Below, in pieces: positions 13,101 to 27,337 of a stretch of DNA of 64,000 bases; within the stretch, counting starts at the first letter, position 1, and the number at the start of each line of letters is the position of its first letter. Both the position numbers and the translations under genes were made by a program. The DNA is from Congeria kusceri (taxonomy: Eukaryota; Mollusca; Bivalvia; Myida; Dreissenidae). The stretch spans positions 1 to 64,000 of the forward strand of contig JAPFQT010000416.1 of the NCBI GenBank assembly GCA_027627225.1, read 5' to 3'. A model generated the notes under the pieces. It saw nothing but the letters and a program-made list of their open reading frames with translations, was not told where the DNA came from and made no database searches.

Positions 13101-14993
13101 GTGAAGGGGAAAAAACATAATTATGAAAGAAGGTCAAATTCCAACACAACCTATGTAAGGTTAGAAAGGTCATCCTTTGAAGCACGGGTAGCTTACAATG
13201 ACAAAGGTTCTTACTTTTCGGGATGTAGACGGCTCTCAAACCCCAGCTAAGCCCTTGCGTCCGAGAGCGAACAAGATTCGCTATGTAGACCTGTTACGGG
13301 TTCCTGCTCCATCAAAAGTCCATCCCGACTTACTTACGAACAAGGTCTATGTCCCCGTCCTACTCCAGTCTATGATGTCCTCTGAAAATAGAAAGCATAG
13401 GTTAAGAAGTGATAAATGTAGGGGCGACTTGGTAATTGACGGCAGTGCTTCCATAAAGTGGGGCTTAGGCTGGGAGGAAAGGTTAAAATGTACAAGATGC
13501 AGATATGTAGGCAAGCATTATAAGCTTTACAATGAGGTTCCATCAAGTACCAGGGGCAGAAAGGCAGCTCAGATCAATGTAGGCTTCCAAATAGGTGTTG
13601 CAAGTACTTCTATTGGGAACACAGGTTCCCGCAGAATTCTCAACACAACCAATATCATTGCTCCCTCTCCACTTGCTATGCAAAAACAAGCAAATAAGGT
13701 CAATACTGCCCTTAAATCCCTATATGAGAGAAGCATGTACCAGATTAGAGAAAACTTAGTTTGCTGAAAATGCCAAAATTGGTCAAAAAGATCCCTCTAA
13801 GGTAAATGTTGAAGGGGACACTTGCTACAACAATCCAATTTTTACTCTGACGCGACACCCTTTCAAGCCGGAACTATTGCCATAAGCACTATGTGTGAAA
13901 ACAATACCAGAAACAAGCAAATTGTAGGGGTACAAGTAGCAAATAAACTATGCAGGACTGCATCAATGCTTAGGAATAAGGGTAAACCTGTTCAGTGCCC
14001 CAATCATAGGGGGCATTGTTCTGCAAATGTTTCAGAGAGGGAACCAATAGGTGATGAAGGCAAATGGAATAGGTTGTTAGGTGACCAGATCTCTAAGGAC
14101 ATCAAAATAGCAAATTTCACATGTGATGGGGACAGTAGGGCATTCCAAGGTGTTCGTAACTCTCACGGTCACAATGTGGGTCATCTTAAGGATCTGAGGC
14201 ACCTAGGCAACTCGCTGAAGCGCGAGCTCAACAAAGCGCCTTTCTCAAAGGGCATGCTCAAGGGTCATTCCAAGTCTAATATCAGGAGTCGGTTCGCTCT
14301 CTCGGTCAAAGCTAGGTGTATGGCTGAGCTTAAAGCTGCCCACAATAAACACCAGGGTGACATCAAGGTTCTAAAGAAGGTCATGGTTGATGTAATCGCA
14401 ACCATTGTTCTATGCTTCAGTGGTTACTGCGGTACCTCATTGTGCAAAGTACAGTTATGTCTGTGCTGGTACAAATAGGCAAGCTAAGGAATTTCATGCC
14501 AGACAATGTCAAGGTTAAAATGGTTGACAGTGACCAACAAGTCCTTAAAAAATGCATTGAAATGGTTTTAGGTCCAGCTGCTCTTGACGCTACCAAACTT
14601 TTAAACACAACCCAAAAAAGTGAAGCAGTAAACAGGTCGTACCAAGCTGTCAATCCTAAAACTGTGACTTTCTCACGCAACTGTGTAGGTCGAATTCACG
14701 GGCAGGTTCACAAATTAAACAATGGCTATGCTGACTTTGTAATTGCAAAAACCACTGAACTAAATGCTAACCTTACCCAGGGGTCAAAGATTATTAAGCA
14801 GATAGCATATGAGGACCCGCAACGACCTTAACCGAAAGCAAACATCCGCTACCAACAAAGCACGAGCTTTACGTGCCAGGACGCGGAATTATCGATACAA
14901 ACTGCATGAGGAATTACACTACGGCAAGGGCATGAGTGACCCAAACCTGATTATGACAGTCTTCCACACCTTAAGCATCATAAATATGCTTAG
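13101..14993 (+). pseudogene. Transposase-like gene, copy 4, five or more indels
   Basis: Indels lie near 13204, 13843, 14436, 14489, 14815 and 14941. This copy also has base substitutions that look real: Asn to Tyr near 13722 in ORF1 and Thr to Asn near 14604 in ORF2. ORF2 is open from the ATG at 13891 to near 14436. Confidence 0.65.
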
Positions 14994-15169
14994 TTGATTG
15001 TGTACCTGATAATAAATTGTTATTATTACCTGTTTTGGCATAAGAGACCTCTAACAAGTGGCCCTCGCGTCAGCATCAGGCGTTCCTCTACCTGAAAAAG
15101 GCAAAAATACCCAATAGAAATAGATATAAAATGAAAAAAAACATGCATTTATGTATTTTAAGTGTATTT

Positions 15170-15591
15170 CTATGAATAAAAGGAAGTGATAAAGCTTGTT
15201 GTATTCATGTTTTTACCAAATATGCAGGCTGGCTCAGTTCCATGCCCGCTGCACTGTCCGAACTGTAAACATGTCCGCCGTTCCATGTTGGTGGAATGGG
15301 GCTCTATGTTTAAATGTTGAGGCTTAACACACAAGCTATTGTTGCATAAGTGGCTCACAGAGTCCCTGGCGTTCAATTCTGACTTCATGTAGCACATTAA
15401 CGCTACATGGTGAACCAAGTATGTCTCTGATTTTATGTCCGAAGGCAATTTAGCCCTCATTCGGCCATAATAGGGTAAGGAACTATTTGAAATACAACAT
15501 TCCAGATCAAACAATCTGAATTGATGCATTTAATGCACTTATTTTCTACTCTTTTGCTCAGAAATGACCAAAAATCTGCTTTCTCATCCAT
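15170..15591 (-). pseudogene. His-Cys box nuclease, copy 5, one indel near the N terminus
   Basis: One A is missing near 15497, which shifts the frame about 30 codons after the start. Downstream, every zinc and catalytic residue is still in one open frame (15170-15529). Confidence 0.7.
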
Positions 15592-15636
15592 ATTTTGCAC
15601 TTGCAGACGATATTTTATTTTAACCCAAAGTCAGTT

Positions 15637-16111
15637 TAGGTCACAATATACTAAAAGATTTCCTTAACAAATTCAATGTAAAAGCAATAAATTCAACAAA
15701 AAATAAACTCAACATTTTGCGCGTAGAGACCCTCATAACCATACCTTTTCTTAAAGAGCATTCCGAGCCGAATTGATTTAGACAATAAAAAAGATAGGTC
15801 ATGTGATATGTAAGAAAGAACTCGACGCGAATCAAAGTTCACTGTTTTTACTGCCATCTTTTTACCGGCTACTCTCAGTTGAAGGTATACTGCCAACTGT
15901 CAAAGTCTCGTCATGTAGTCTCCAACCTTCAAGCGAAACAGTGAATTTTTAGTACACAACAATGTTTTTTCCTACCACACGTACAAAGAATTATTCAAAA
16001 ATAAAGTCATGGCAAGTGACTATACAGAAAATTGTGTCTTCAAATAATGGTGTTGATTTATTTAGAGAGTATAGCATTGCACACCTGAAATATTTAGTAT
16101 ACTGTAACCTA
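15637..16111. mobile_element. 475-bp inverted-repeat element, unit 5
   Basis: Copy of the element described at 33666-34140, with small indels near 15845, 15876, 15965 and 16047 that largely cancel in length. Confidence 0.8.
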
Positions 16112-16893
16112 TAAGAGAAATTTGTTCTCATTAAAATTAGTTTTTCTTGCATATAATTATCTTCCCATGCATATTGCACCAATATATTAAGTTTGGCTTG
16201 TATATCTGTCCATTTGGCCATTTTATTTCATATTTTCAAACACAGGTGATTTTGGTCGGAAGCCGGTGATTTCAAGCGTCTTGAAGCTTAAATGTCCCTC
16301 TAACAATTAAAGCTGATATTTGCAATATTTGTGACAAAATACCCAAACAAACCAAACAAACATGTATGGGGGGCTTATGTGGGGTGAGGAGAGAATGACT
16401 TTGTTAGATATTTTTACTCTAAGCCATTTTGATAATGTATTTTTTGTGTATTTTTAAAAAAAATCACCCCAAAAATGTAAATTTAATAGAAAAAAAATTC
16501 CAATTTCATCCAAGACAATTAACAAATTAGTCAAAATGGGAGATCAAAGATACTTTGAAGTGTAGAAATCAATCAGCTTCCAGTAATTGCTTGTTTCAAA
16601 CCAATAAAGTGTAAAATCTTTAAAGCACCTTGTTTGTCGCAGCCTCTTTAATTACAGGCCACCAATGATATATTCTAGTATATAATGTCATGAGTGCCTT
16701 TAAACTGCAGCAGGTGGTCAATTTGCATTGCCTGCTCACATTTAGAGTTTAAGGGAATACAAAATTGCATATTTTGGGCACAAAATAAGTACTTTGACTT
16801 TTTTAAGGTGGCAATCTGGTCAAAATGGGGTTCATAACCAAGCAAAAGAAAAAGTTGCTCAATGTTGGTTTTAAATGAGGTGGGACTAGTCCG

Positions 16894-18789
16894 GTGAAGG
16901 GGAAAAAACATAATTATGAAAGAAGGTCAAATTCCAACACAACCTATGTAAGGTTAGAAAGGTCATCCTTTGAAGCACGGGTAGCTTACAATGACAAGGT
17001 TCTTACTTTTCGGGATGTAGACGGCTCTCAAACCCCAGCTAAGCCCTTGCGTCCGAGAGCGAACAAGATTCGCTATGTAGACCTGTTACGGGTTCCTGCT
17101 CCATCAAAAGTCCATCCCGACTTACTTACGAACAAGGTCTATGTCCCCGTCCTACTCCAGTCTATGATGTCCTCTGAAAATAGAAAGCATAGGTTAAGAA
17201 GTGATAAATGTAGGGGCGACTTGGTAATTGACGGCAGTGCTTCCATAAAAGTGGGGCTTAGGCTGGGAGGAAAGGTTAAAATGTACAAGATGCAGATATG
17301 TAGGCAAGCATTATAAGCTTTACAATGAGGTTCCATCAAGTACCAGGGGCAGAAAGGCAGCTCAGATCAATGTAGGCTTCCAAATAGGTGTTGCAAGTAC
17401 TTCTATTGGGAACACAGGTTCCCGCAGAATTCTCAACACAACCAATATCATTGCTCCCTCTCCACTTGCATATGCAAAAACAAGCAAATAAGGTCAATAC
17501 TGCCCTTAAATCCCTAAATGAGAGAAGCATGTACCAGATTAGAGAAAACTTAGTTTGCTGAAAATGCCAAAATTGGTCAAAAAGATCCCCTCTAGGTAAA
17601 TGTTGAAGGGGACACTTGCTACAACAATCCAATTTTTAACTCTGACGCGACACCCTTTCAAGCCGGAACTATTGCCATAAGCACTATGTGTGAAAACAAT
17701 ACCAGAAACAAGCAAATTGTAGGGGTACAAGTAGCAAATAAACTATGCAGGACTGCATCAATGCTTAGGAATAAGGGTAAACCTGTTCAGTGCCCCAATC
17801 ATAGGGGGCATTGTTCTGCAAATGTTTCAGAGAGGGGAACCAATAGGTGATGAAGGCAAATGGAATAGGTTGTTAGGTGACCAGATCTCTAAGGACATCA
17901 AAATAGCAAATTTCACTTGTGATGGGGACAGTAGGGCATTCCAAGGTGTTCGTAACTCTCACGGTCACAATGTGGGTCATCTTAAGGATCTGAGGCACCT
18001 AGGCAACTCGCTGAAGCGCGAGCTCAACAAAGCGCCTTTCTCAAAGGGCATGCTCAAGGGTCATTCCAAGTCTAATATCAGGAGTCGGTTCGCTCTCTCG
18101 GTCAAAGCTAGGTGTATGGCTGAGCTTAAAGCTGCCCACAATAAACACCAGGGTGACATCAAGGTTCTAAAGAAGGTCATGGTTGATGTAATCGCAACCA
18201 TTGTTCTATGCTTCAGTGGTTACTGCGGTACTCATTGTGCAAAGTACAGTTATGTCCTGTGCTGGTACAAATAGGCAAGCTAAGAATTTCATGCCAGACA
18301 ATGTCAAGGTTAAAATGGTTGACAGTGACCAACAAGTCCTTAAAAAATGCATTGAAATGGTTTTAGGTCCAGCTGCTCTTGACGCTACCAAACTTTTAAC
18401 CACAACCCAAAAAAGTGAAGCAGTAAACAGGTCGTACCAAGCTGTCAATCCTAAAACTGTGACTTTCTCACGCAACTGTGTAGGTCGAATTCACGGGCAG
18501 GTTCACAAATTAAACAATGGCTATGCTGACTTTGTAATTGCAAAAACCACTGAACTAAATGCTAACCTTACCCAGGGTCAAAGATTATTAAGCAGATAGC
18601 ATATGAGGACCGCAACGACCTTAACCGAAAGCAAACATCCGCTACCAACAAAGCACGAGCTTTACGTGCCAGGACGCGGAATTATCGATACAAACTGCAT
18701 GAGGAATTACACTACGGCAAGGGCATGAGTGACCCCAAACCTGATTATGACAGTCTTCCACACCTTAAGCATCATAAATATGCTCTTAG
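16894..18789 (+). pseudogene. Transposase-like gene, copy 5, six indels
   Basis: Indels lie near 17248, 17470, 17587, 17834, 18256 and 18575. Two extra bases near 18785 disturb the stop context. ORF2 is open in blocks (17822-18274 and 18201-18599). Confidence 0.65.
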
Positions 18790-18965
18790 TTGATTGTGTA
18801 CCTGATAATAAATTGTTATTATTACCTGTTTTGGCATAAGAGACCTCTAACAAGTGGCCCTCGCGTCAGCATCAGGCGTTCCTCTACCTGAAAAAGGCAA
18901 AAATACCCAATAGAAATAGATATAAAATGAAAAAAAACATGCATTTATGTATTTTAAGTGTATTT

Positions 18966-19387
18966 CTATGAATAAAAGGAAGTGATAAAGCTTGTTGTAT
19001 TCATGTTTTTACCAAATATGCAGGCTGGCTCAGTTCCATGCCCGCTGCACTGTCCGAACTGTAAACATGTCCGCCGTTCCATGTTGGTGGAATGGGGCTC
19101 TATGTTTAAATGTTGAGGCTTAACACACAAGCTATTGTTGCATAAGTGGCTCACAGAGTCCCTGGCGTTCAATTCTGACTTCATGTAGCACATTAACGCT
19201 ACATGGTGAACCAAGTATGTCTCTGATTTTATGTCCGAAGGCAATTTAGCCCTCATTCGGCCATAATAGGGTAAGGAACTATTTGAAATACAAACATTCC
19301 AGATCAAACAATCTGAATTGATGCATTTAATGCACTTATTTCTACTCTTTTGCTCAGAAATGACCAAAAATCTGCTTTCTCATCCAT
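18966..19387 (-). pseudogene. His-Cys box nuclease, copy 6 (short unit), one indel
   Basis: One T is missing near 19341, which changes only the first 15 or so codons. The whole zinc-binding and catalytic part remains open. This unit lacks the 475-bp element upstream, so the gene sits in the presumed pre-insertion context. Confidence 0.7.
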
Positions 19388-20215
19388 ATTTTGCACTTGC
19401 AGACGATATTTTATTTTAACCCAAAGTCAGTTTAAGAGAAATTTGTTCTCATTAAAAATTAGTTTTTCTTGCATATAATTATCTTCCCATGCATATTGCA
19501 CCAATATATTAAGTTTGGCTTGTATATCTGTCCATTTGGCCATTTTATTTCATATTTTCAAACACAGGTGATTTTGGTCGGAAGCCGGTGATTTCAAGCG
19601 TCTTGAAGCTTAAATGTCCCTCTAACAATTAAAGCTGATATTTGCAATATTTGTGACAAAATACCCAAACAAACCAAACAAACATGTATGGGGGGCTTAT
19701 GTGGGGTGAGGAGAGAATGACTTTGTTAGATATTTTTACTCTAAGCCATTTTGATAATGTATTTTTTGTGTATTTTTAAAAAAAAATCACCCCAAAAATG
19801 TAAATTAATAGAAAAAAAATTCCAATTTCATCCAAGACAATTAACAAATTAGTCAAAATGGGAGATCAAAGATACTTTGAGTGTAGAAATCAATCAGCTT
19901 CCAGTAATTGCTTGTTTCAAACCAATAAAGTGTAAAATCTTTAAAGCACCTTGTTTGTCGCAGCCTCTTTAATTACAGGCCACCAATGATATATTCTAGT
20001 ATATAATGTCATGAGTGCCTTTAAACTGCAGCAGGTGGTCAATTTGCATTGCCTGCTCACATTTAGAGGTTTAAGGGAATACAAAATTGCATATTTTGGG
20101 CACAAAATAAGTACTTTGACTTTTTTTAGGTGGCAATCTGGTCAAAATGGGGTTCATAACCAAGCAAAAGAAAAAGTTGCTCAATGTTGGTTTTAAATGA
20201 GGTGGGACTAGTCCG

Positions 20216-22109
20216 GTGAAGGGGAAAAAAACATAATTATGAAAGAAGGTCAAATTCCAACACAACCTATGTAAGGTTAGAAAGGTCATCCTTTGAAGCA
20301 CGGGTAGCTTACAATGACAAGGTTCTTACTTTTCGGGATGTAGACGGCTCTCAAACCCCAGCTAAGCCCTTGCGTCCGAGAGCGAACAAGATTCGCTATG
20401 TAGACCTGTTACGGGTTCCTGCTCCATCAAAAGTCCATCCCGACTTACTTACGAACAAGGTCTATGTCCCCGTCCTACTCCAGTCTATGATGTCCTCTGA
20501 AAATAGAAAGCATAGGTTAAGAAGTGATAAATGTAGGGGCGACTTGGTAATTGACGGCAGTGCTTCCATAAAGTGGGGCTTAGGCTGGGAGGAAAGGTTA
20601 AAATGTACAAGATGCAGATATGTAGGCAAGCATTATAAGCTTTACAATGAGGTTCCATCAAGTACCAGGGGCAGAAAGGCAGCTCAGATCAATGTAGGCT
20701 TCCAAATAGGTGTTGCAAGTACTTCTATTGGGAACACAGGTTCCCGCAGAATTCTCAACACAACCAATATCATTGCTCCCTCTCCACTTGCTATGCAAAA
20801 ACAAGCAAATAAGGTCAATACTGCCCTTAAATCCCTAAATGAGAGAAGCATGTACCAGATTAGAGAAAACTTAGTTTGCTGAAAATGCCAAAATTGGTCA
20901 AAAAGATCCGTCTAAGGTAAATGTTGAAGGGGACACTTGCTACAACAATCCAATTTTTAACTCTGACGCGACACCCTTTCAAGCCGGAACTATTGCCATA
21001 AGCACTATGTGTGAAAACAATACCAGAAACAAGCAAATTGTAGGGGTACAAGTAGCAAATAAACTATGCAGGACTGCATCAATGCTTAGGAATAAGGGTA
21101 AACCTGTTCAGTGCCCCAATCATAGGGGGCATTGTTCTGCAAATGTTTCAGAGAGGGAACCAATAGGTGATGAAGGCAAATGGAATAGGTTGTTAGGTGA
21201 CCAGATCTCTAAGGACATCAAAATAGCAAATTTCACTTGTGATGGGGACAGTAGGGCATTCCAAGGTGTTCGTAACTCTCACGGTCACAATGTGGGTCAT
21301 CTTAAGGATCTGAGGCACCTAGGCAACTCGCTGAAGCGCGAGCTCAACAAAGCGCCTTTCTCAAAGGGCATGCTCAAGGGTCCATTCAAGTCTAATATCA
21401 GGAGTCTGGTTCGCTCTCTCGGTCAAAGCTAGGTGTATGGCTGAGCTTAAAGCTGCCCACAATAAACACCAGGGTGACATCAAGGTTCTAAAGAAGGTCA
21501 TGGTTGATGTAATCGCAACCATTGTTCTATGCTTCAGTGGTTACTGCGGTACTCATTGTGCAAAGTACAGTTATGTCTGTGCTGGTACAAATAGGCAAGC
21601 TAAGAATTTCATGCCAGACAATGTCAAGGTTAAAAATGGTTGACAGTGACCAACAAGTCCTTAAAAAATGCATTGAAATGGTTTTAGGTCCAGCTGCTCT
21701 TGACGCTACCAAACTTTTAACCACACCCAAAAAAGTGAAGCAGTAAACAGGTCGTACCAAGCTGTCAATCCTAAAACTGTGACTTTCTCACGCAACTGTG
21801 TAGGTCGAATTCACGGGCAGGTTCACAAATTAAACAATGGCTATGCTGACTTTTGTAATTGCAAAAACCACTGAACTAAATGCTAACCTTACCCAGGGGT
21901 CAAAGATTATTAAGCAGATAGCATATGAGGACCGCAACGACCTTAACCGAAAGCAAACATCCGCTACCAACAAAGCACGAGCTTTACGTGCCAGGACGCG
22001 GAATTATCGATACAAACTGCATGAGGAATTACACTACGGCAAGGGCATGAGTGACCCCAAACCTGATTATGACAGTCTTCCACACCTTAAGCATCATAAA
22101 TATGCTTAG
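20216..22109 (+). pseudogene. Transposase-like gene, copy 6
   Basis: ORF1 is open from 20370 to 20882 and is broken only by an extra A near 20229. ORF2 is open from 21007 until changes near 21383 and 21406, then has further indels near 21636, 21725 and 21853. Confidence 0.65.
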
Positions 22110-22284
22110 TTGATTGTGTACCTGATAATAAATTGTTATTATTACCTGTTTTGGCATAAGAGACCTCTAACAAGTGGCCCTCGCGTCAGCATCAGGCGTT
22201 CCTCTACCTGAAAAAGGCAAAAATACCAATAGAAATAGATATAAAATGAAAAAAAACATGCATTTATGTATTTTAAGTGTATTT

Positions 22285-22706
22285 CTATGAATAAAAGGAA
22301 GTGATAAAGCTTGTTGTATTCATGTTTTTACCAAATATGCAGGCTGGCTCAGTTCCATGCCCGCTGCACTGTCCGAACTGTAAACATGTCCGCCGTTCCA
22401 TGTTGGTGGAATGGGGCTCTATGTTTAAATGTTGAGGCTTAACACACAAGCTATTGTTGCATAAGTGGCTCACAGAGTCCCTGGCGTTCAATTCTGACTT
22501 CATGTAGCACATTAACGCTACATGTGAACCAAGTATGTCTCTGATTTTATGTCCGAAGGCAATTTAGCCCTCATTCGGCCATAATAGGGTAAGGAACTAT
22601 TTGAAATACAAACATTCCAGATCAAACAATCTGAATTGATGCATTTAATGCACTTATTTTCTACTCTTTTGCTCAGAAATGACCAAAAATCTGCTTTCTC
22701 ATCCAT
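22285..22706 (-). pseudogene. His-Cys box nuclease, copy 7 (short unit), one indel
   Basis: One G is missing near 22525, which splits the gene into two open blocks. The break lies in the central strand segment before the catalytic His. Confidence 0.7.
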
Positions 22707-23535
22707 ATTTTGCACTTGCAGACGATATTTTATTTTAACCCAAAGTCAGTTTAAGAGAAATTTGTTCTCATTAAAATTAGTTTTTCTTGCATATAATTAT
22801 CTTCCCATGCATATTGCACCAATATATTAAGTTTGGCTTGTATATCTGTCCATTTGGCCATTTTATTTCATATTTTCAAACACAGGTGATTTTGTCGGAA
22901 GCCGGTGATTTCAAGCGTCTTGAGCTTAAATGTCCCTCTAACAATTAAAGCTGATATTTGCAATATTTGTGACAAAATACCCAAACAAACCAAACAAACA
23001 TGTATGGGGGGCTTATGTGGGGTGAGGAGAGAATGACTTTGTTAGATATTTTTACTCTAAGCCATTTTGATAATGTATTTTTTGTGTATTTTTAAAAAAA
23101 AATCACCCCAAAAATGTAAATTTAATAGAAAAAAAATTCCAATTTCATCCAAGACAATTAACAAATTAGTCAAAATGGGAGATCAAAGATACTTTGAAGT
23201 GTAGAAATCAATCAGCTTCCAGTAATTGCTTGTTTCAAACCAATAAAGTGTAAAATCTTTAAGCACCTTGTTTGTCGCAGCCTCTTTAATTACAGGCCAC
23301 CAATGATATATTCTAGTATATAATGTCATGAGTGCCTTTAAAACTGCAGCAGGTGGTCAATTTGCATTGCCTGCTCACATTTAGAGGTTTAAGGGAATAC
23401 AAAATTGCATATTTTGGGCACAAAATAAGTACTTTGACTTTTTTTAAGGTGGCAATCTGGTCAAAATGGGGTTCATAACCAAGCAAAAGAAAAAGTTGCT
23501 CAATGTTGGTTTGTAAATGAGGTGGGACTAGTACG

Positions 23536-25428
23536 GTGAAGGGAAAAAACATAATTATGAAAGAAGGTCAAATTCCAACACAACCTATGTAAGGTTAGAA
23601 AGGTCATCCTTTGAAGCACGGGTAGCTTACAATGACAAGGTTCTTACTTTTTCGGGATGTAGACGGCTCTCAAACCCCAGCTAAGCCCTTGCGTCCGAGA
23701 GCGAACAAGATTCGCTATGTAGACCTGTTACGGGTTCCTGCTCCATCAAAAGTCCATCCCGACTTACTTACGAACAAGGTCTATGTCCCCCGTCCTACTC
23801 AGTCTATGATGTCCTCTGAAAATAGAAAGCATAGGTTAAGAAGTGATAAATGTAGGGGCGACTTGGTAATTGACGGCAGTGCTTCCATAAAGTGGGGCTT
23901 AGGCTGGAGGAAAGGTTAAAATGTACAAGATGCAGATATGTAGGCAAGCATTATAAGCTTTACAATGAGGTTCCATCAAGTACCAGGGGCAGAAAGGCAG
24001 CTCAGATCAATGTAGGCTTCCAAATAGGTGTTGCAAGTACTTCTATTGGGAACACAGGTTCCCGCAGAATCTCAACACAACCAATATCATTGCTCCCTCT
24101 CCACTTGCTATGCAAAAACAAGCAAATAAGGTCAATACTGCCCTTAAATCCCTAAATGAGAGAAGCATGTACCAGATTAGAGAAAACTTAGTTTGCTGAA
24201 AATGCCAAAATTGGTCAAAAAGATCCCTCTAAGGTAAATGTTGAAGGGGACACTTGCTACAACAATCCAATTTTTAACTCTGACGCGACACCCTTTCAAG
24301 CCGGAACTATTGCCATAAGCACTATGTGTGAAAACAATACCAGAAACAAGCAAATTGTAGGGTTACAAGTAGCAAATAAACTTTGCAGGACTGCATCAAT
24401 GCTTAGGAATAAGGGTAAACCTGTTCAGTGCCCCAATCATAGGGGGCATTGTTCTGCAAATGTTTCAGAGAGGGAACCAATAGGTGATGAAGGCAAATGG
24501 AATAGGTTGTTAGGTGACCAGATCTCTAAGGGACATCAAAATAGCAAATTTCACTTGTGATGGGGACAGTAGGGCATTCCAAGGTGTTCGTAACTCTCAC
24601 GGTCACAATGTGGGTCATCTTAAGGATCTGAGGCACCTAGGCAACTCGCTGAAGCGCGAGCTTCAACAAAGCGCCTTTCTCAAAGGGCATGCTCAAGGGT
24701 CATTCCAAGTCTAATATCAGGAGTCGGTTCGCTCTCTCGGTCAAAGCTAGGTGTATGGCTGAGCTTAAAGCTGCCCACAATAAACACCAGGGTGACATCA
24801 AGGTTCTAAAGAAGGTCATGGTTGATGTAATCGCAACCATTGTTCTATGCTTCAGTGGTTACTGCGGTACTCATTGTGCCAAAGTACAGTTATGTCTGTG
24901 CTGGTACAAATAGGCAAGCTAAGAATTTCATGCCAGACAATGTCAAGGTTAAAATGGTTGACAGTGACCAACAAGTCCTTAAAAAATGCATTGAAATGGT
25001 TTTAGGTCCAGCTGCTCTTGACGCTACCAAACTTTTAACCACAACCCAAAAAAGTGAAGCAGTAAACAGGTCGTACCAAGCTGTCAATCCTAAAACTGTG
25101 ACTTTCTCACGCAACTGTGTAGGTCGAATTCACGGGCAGGTTCACAAATTAAACAATGGCTATGCTGACTTTGTAATTGCAAAACCACTGAACTAAATGC
25201 TAACCTTACCCAGGGGGTCAAAGATTATTAAGCAGATAGCATATGAGGACCGCAACGACCTTAACCGAAAGCAAACATCCGCTACCAACAAAGCACGAGC
25301 TTTACGTGCCAGGACGCGGGAATTATCGATACAAACTGCATGAGGAATTACACTACGGCAAGGGCATGAGTGACCCCAAACCTGATTATGACAGTCTTCC
25401 ACACCTTAAGCATCATAAATATGCTTAG
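23536..25428 (+). pseudogene. Transposase-like gene, copy 7, about eleven indels
   Basis: Lesions lie near 23541, 23650, 23788, 23905, 24069, 24529, 24661, 24880, 25183, 25216 and 25318. Nearly all extend or shorten runs of the same base, the typical pattern of long-read error. Confidence 0.65.
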
Positions 25429-25605
25429 TTGATTGTGTACCTGATAATAAATTGTTATTATTACCTGTTTTGGCATAAGAGACCTCTAACAAGTGGCCCT
25501 CGCGTCAGCATCAGGCGTTCCTCTACCTGAAAAAGGCAAAAATACCCAATAGAAATAGATATAAAATGAAAAAAAAACATGCATTTATGTATTTTAAGTG
25601 TATTT

Positions 25606-26029
25606 CTATGAATAAAAGGAAGTGATAAAGCTTGTTGTATTCATGTTTTTACCAAATATGCAGGCTGGCTCAGTTCCATGCCCGCTGCACTGTCCGAACT
25701 GTAAACATGTCCGCCGTTCCATGTTGGTGGAATGGGGCTCTATGTTTAAATGTTGAGGCTTAACACACAAGCTATTGTTGCATAAGTGGCTCACAGAGTC
25801 CCTGGCGTTCAATTCTGACTTCATGTAGCACATTAACGCTACATGGTGAACCAAGTATGTCTCTGATTTTATGTCCGAAGGCAATTTAGCCCTCATTCGG
25901 ACCATAATAGGGTAAGGAACTATTTGAAATACAAACATTCCAGATCAAACAATCTGAATTGATGCATTTAATGCACTTATTTTCTACTCTTTTGCTCAGA
26001 AATGACCAAAAATCTGCTTTCTCATCCAT
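25606..26029 (-). pseudogene. His-Cys box nuclease, copy 8, one indel
   Basis: One extra A near 25901 shifts the frame about 43 codons in. Downstream the zinc-loop and catalytic residues remain open (25606-25938). Confidence 0.7.
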
Positions 26030-26074
26030 ATTTTGCACTTGCAGACGATATTTTATTTTAACCCAAAGTCAGTT

Positions 26075-26549
26075 TAGGTCACAATATACTAAAAGATTTC
26101 CTTAACAAATTCAATGTAAAAGCAATAAATTCAACAAAAATAAACTCAACATTTTGCGCGTAGAGACCCCTCATAACCATACCTTTTCTTAAAGAGCATT
26201 CCGAGCCGAATTGATTTAGACAATAAAAAAGATAGGTCATGTGATATGTAAGAAAGAACTCGACGCGAATCAAAGTTCACTGTTTTACTGCCATCTTTTT
26301 ACCGGCTACTCTCCAGTTGAAGGTATACTGCCAACTGTCAAAGTCTCGTCATGTAGTCTCCAACCTTCAAGCGAAACAGTGAATTTTTAGTACACAACAA
26401 TGTTTTTCCTACCACACGTACAAAGAATTATTCAAAAATAAAGTCATGGCAAGTGACTATACAGAAAATTGTGTCTTCAAATAAATGGTGTTGATTTATT
26501 TAGAGAGTATAGCATTGCACACCTGAAATATTTAGTATACTGTAACCTA
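26075..26549. mobile_element. 475-bp inverted-repeat element, unit 8
   Basis: Copy of the element described at 33666-34140, with compensating indels near 26141 and 26168. Both inverted ends are complete. Confidence 0.8.
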
Positions 26550-27337
26550 TAAGAGAAATTTGTTCTCATTAAAATTAGTTTTTCTTGCATATAATTATCT
26601 TCCCATGCATATTGCACCCAATATATTAAAGTTTTGCTTGTATATCTGTCCATTTGGCCATTTTATTTCATATTTTCAAACACAGGTGATTTTGGTCGGA
26701 AGCCGGTGATTTCAAGCGTCTTGAAGCTTAAATGTCCCTCTAACAATTAAAGCTGATATTTGCAATATTTGTGACAAAATACCCAAACAAACCAAACAAA
26801 CATGTATGGGGGGCTTATGTGGGGGTGAGGAGAGAATGACTTTGTTAGATATTTTTACTCTAAGCCATTTTGATAATGTATTTTTTGTGTATTTTTAAAA
26901 AAAAATCACCCCAAAAATGTAAATTTAATAGAAAAAAAATTCCAATTTCATCCAAGACAATTAACAAATTAGTCAAAATGGGAGATCAAAGATACTTTGA
27001 AGTGTAGAAAATCAATCAGCTTCCAGTAATTGCTTGTTTCAAACCAATAAGTGTAAAATCTTTAAAGCACCTTGTTTGTCGCAGCCTCTTTAATTACAGG
27101 CCACCAATGATATATTCTAGTATATAATGTCATGAGTGCCTTTAAACTGCAGCAGGTGGTCAATTTGCATTGCCTGCTCACATTTAGAGGTTTAAGGGAA
27201 TACAAAATTGCATATTTTGGGCACAAAATAAGTACTTTGACTTTTTTTAAGGTGGCAATCTGGTCAAAATGGGGTTCATAACCAAGCAAAAGAAAAAGTT
27301 GCTCAATGTTGGTTTTAAATGAGGTGGGACTAGTCCG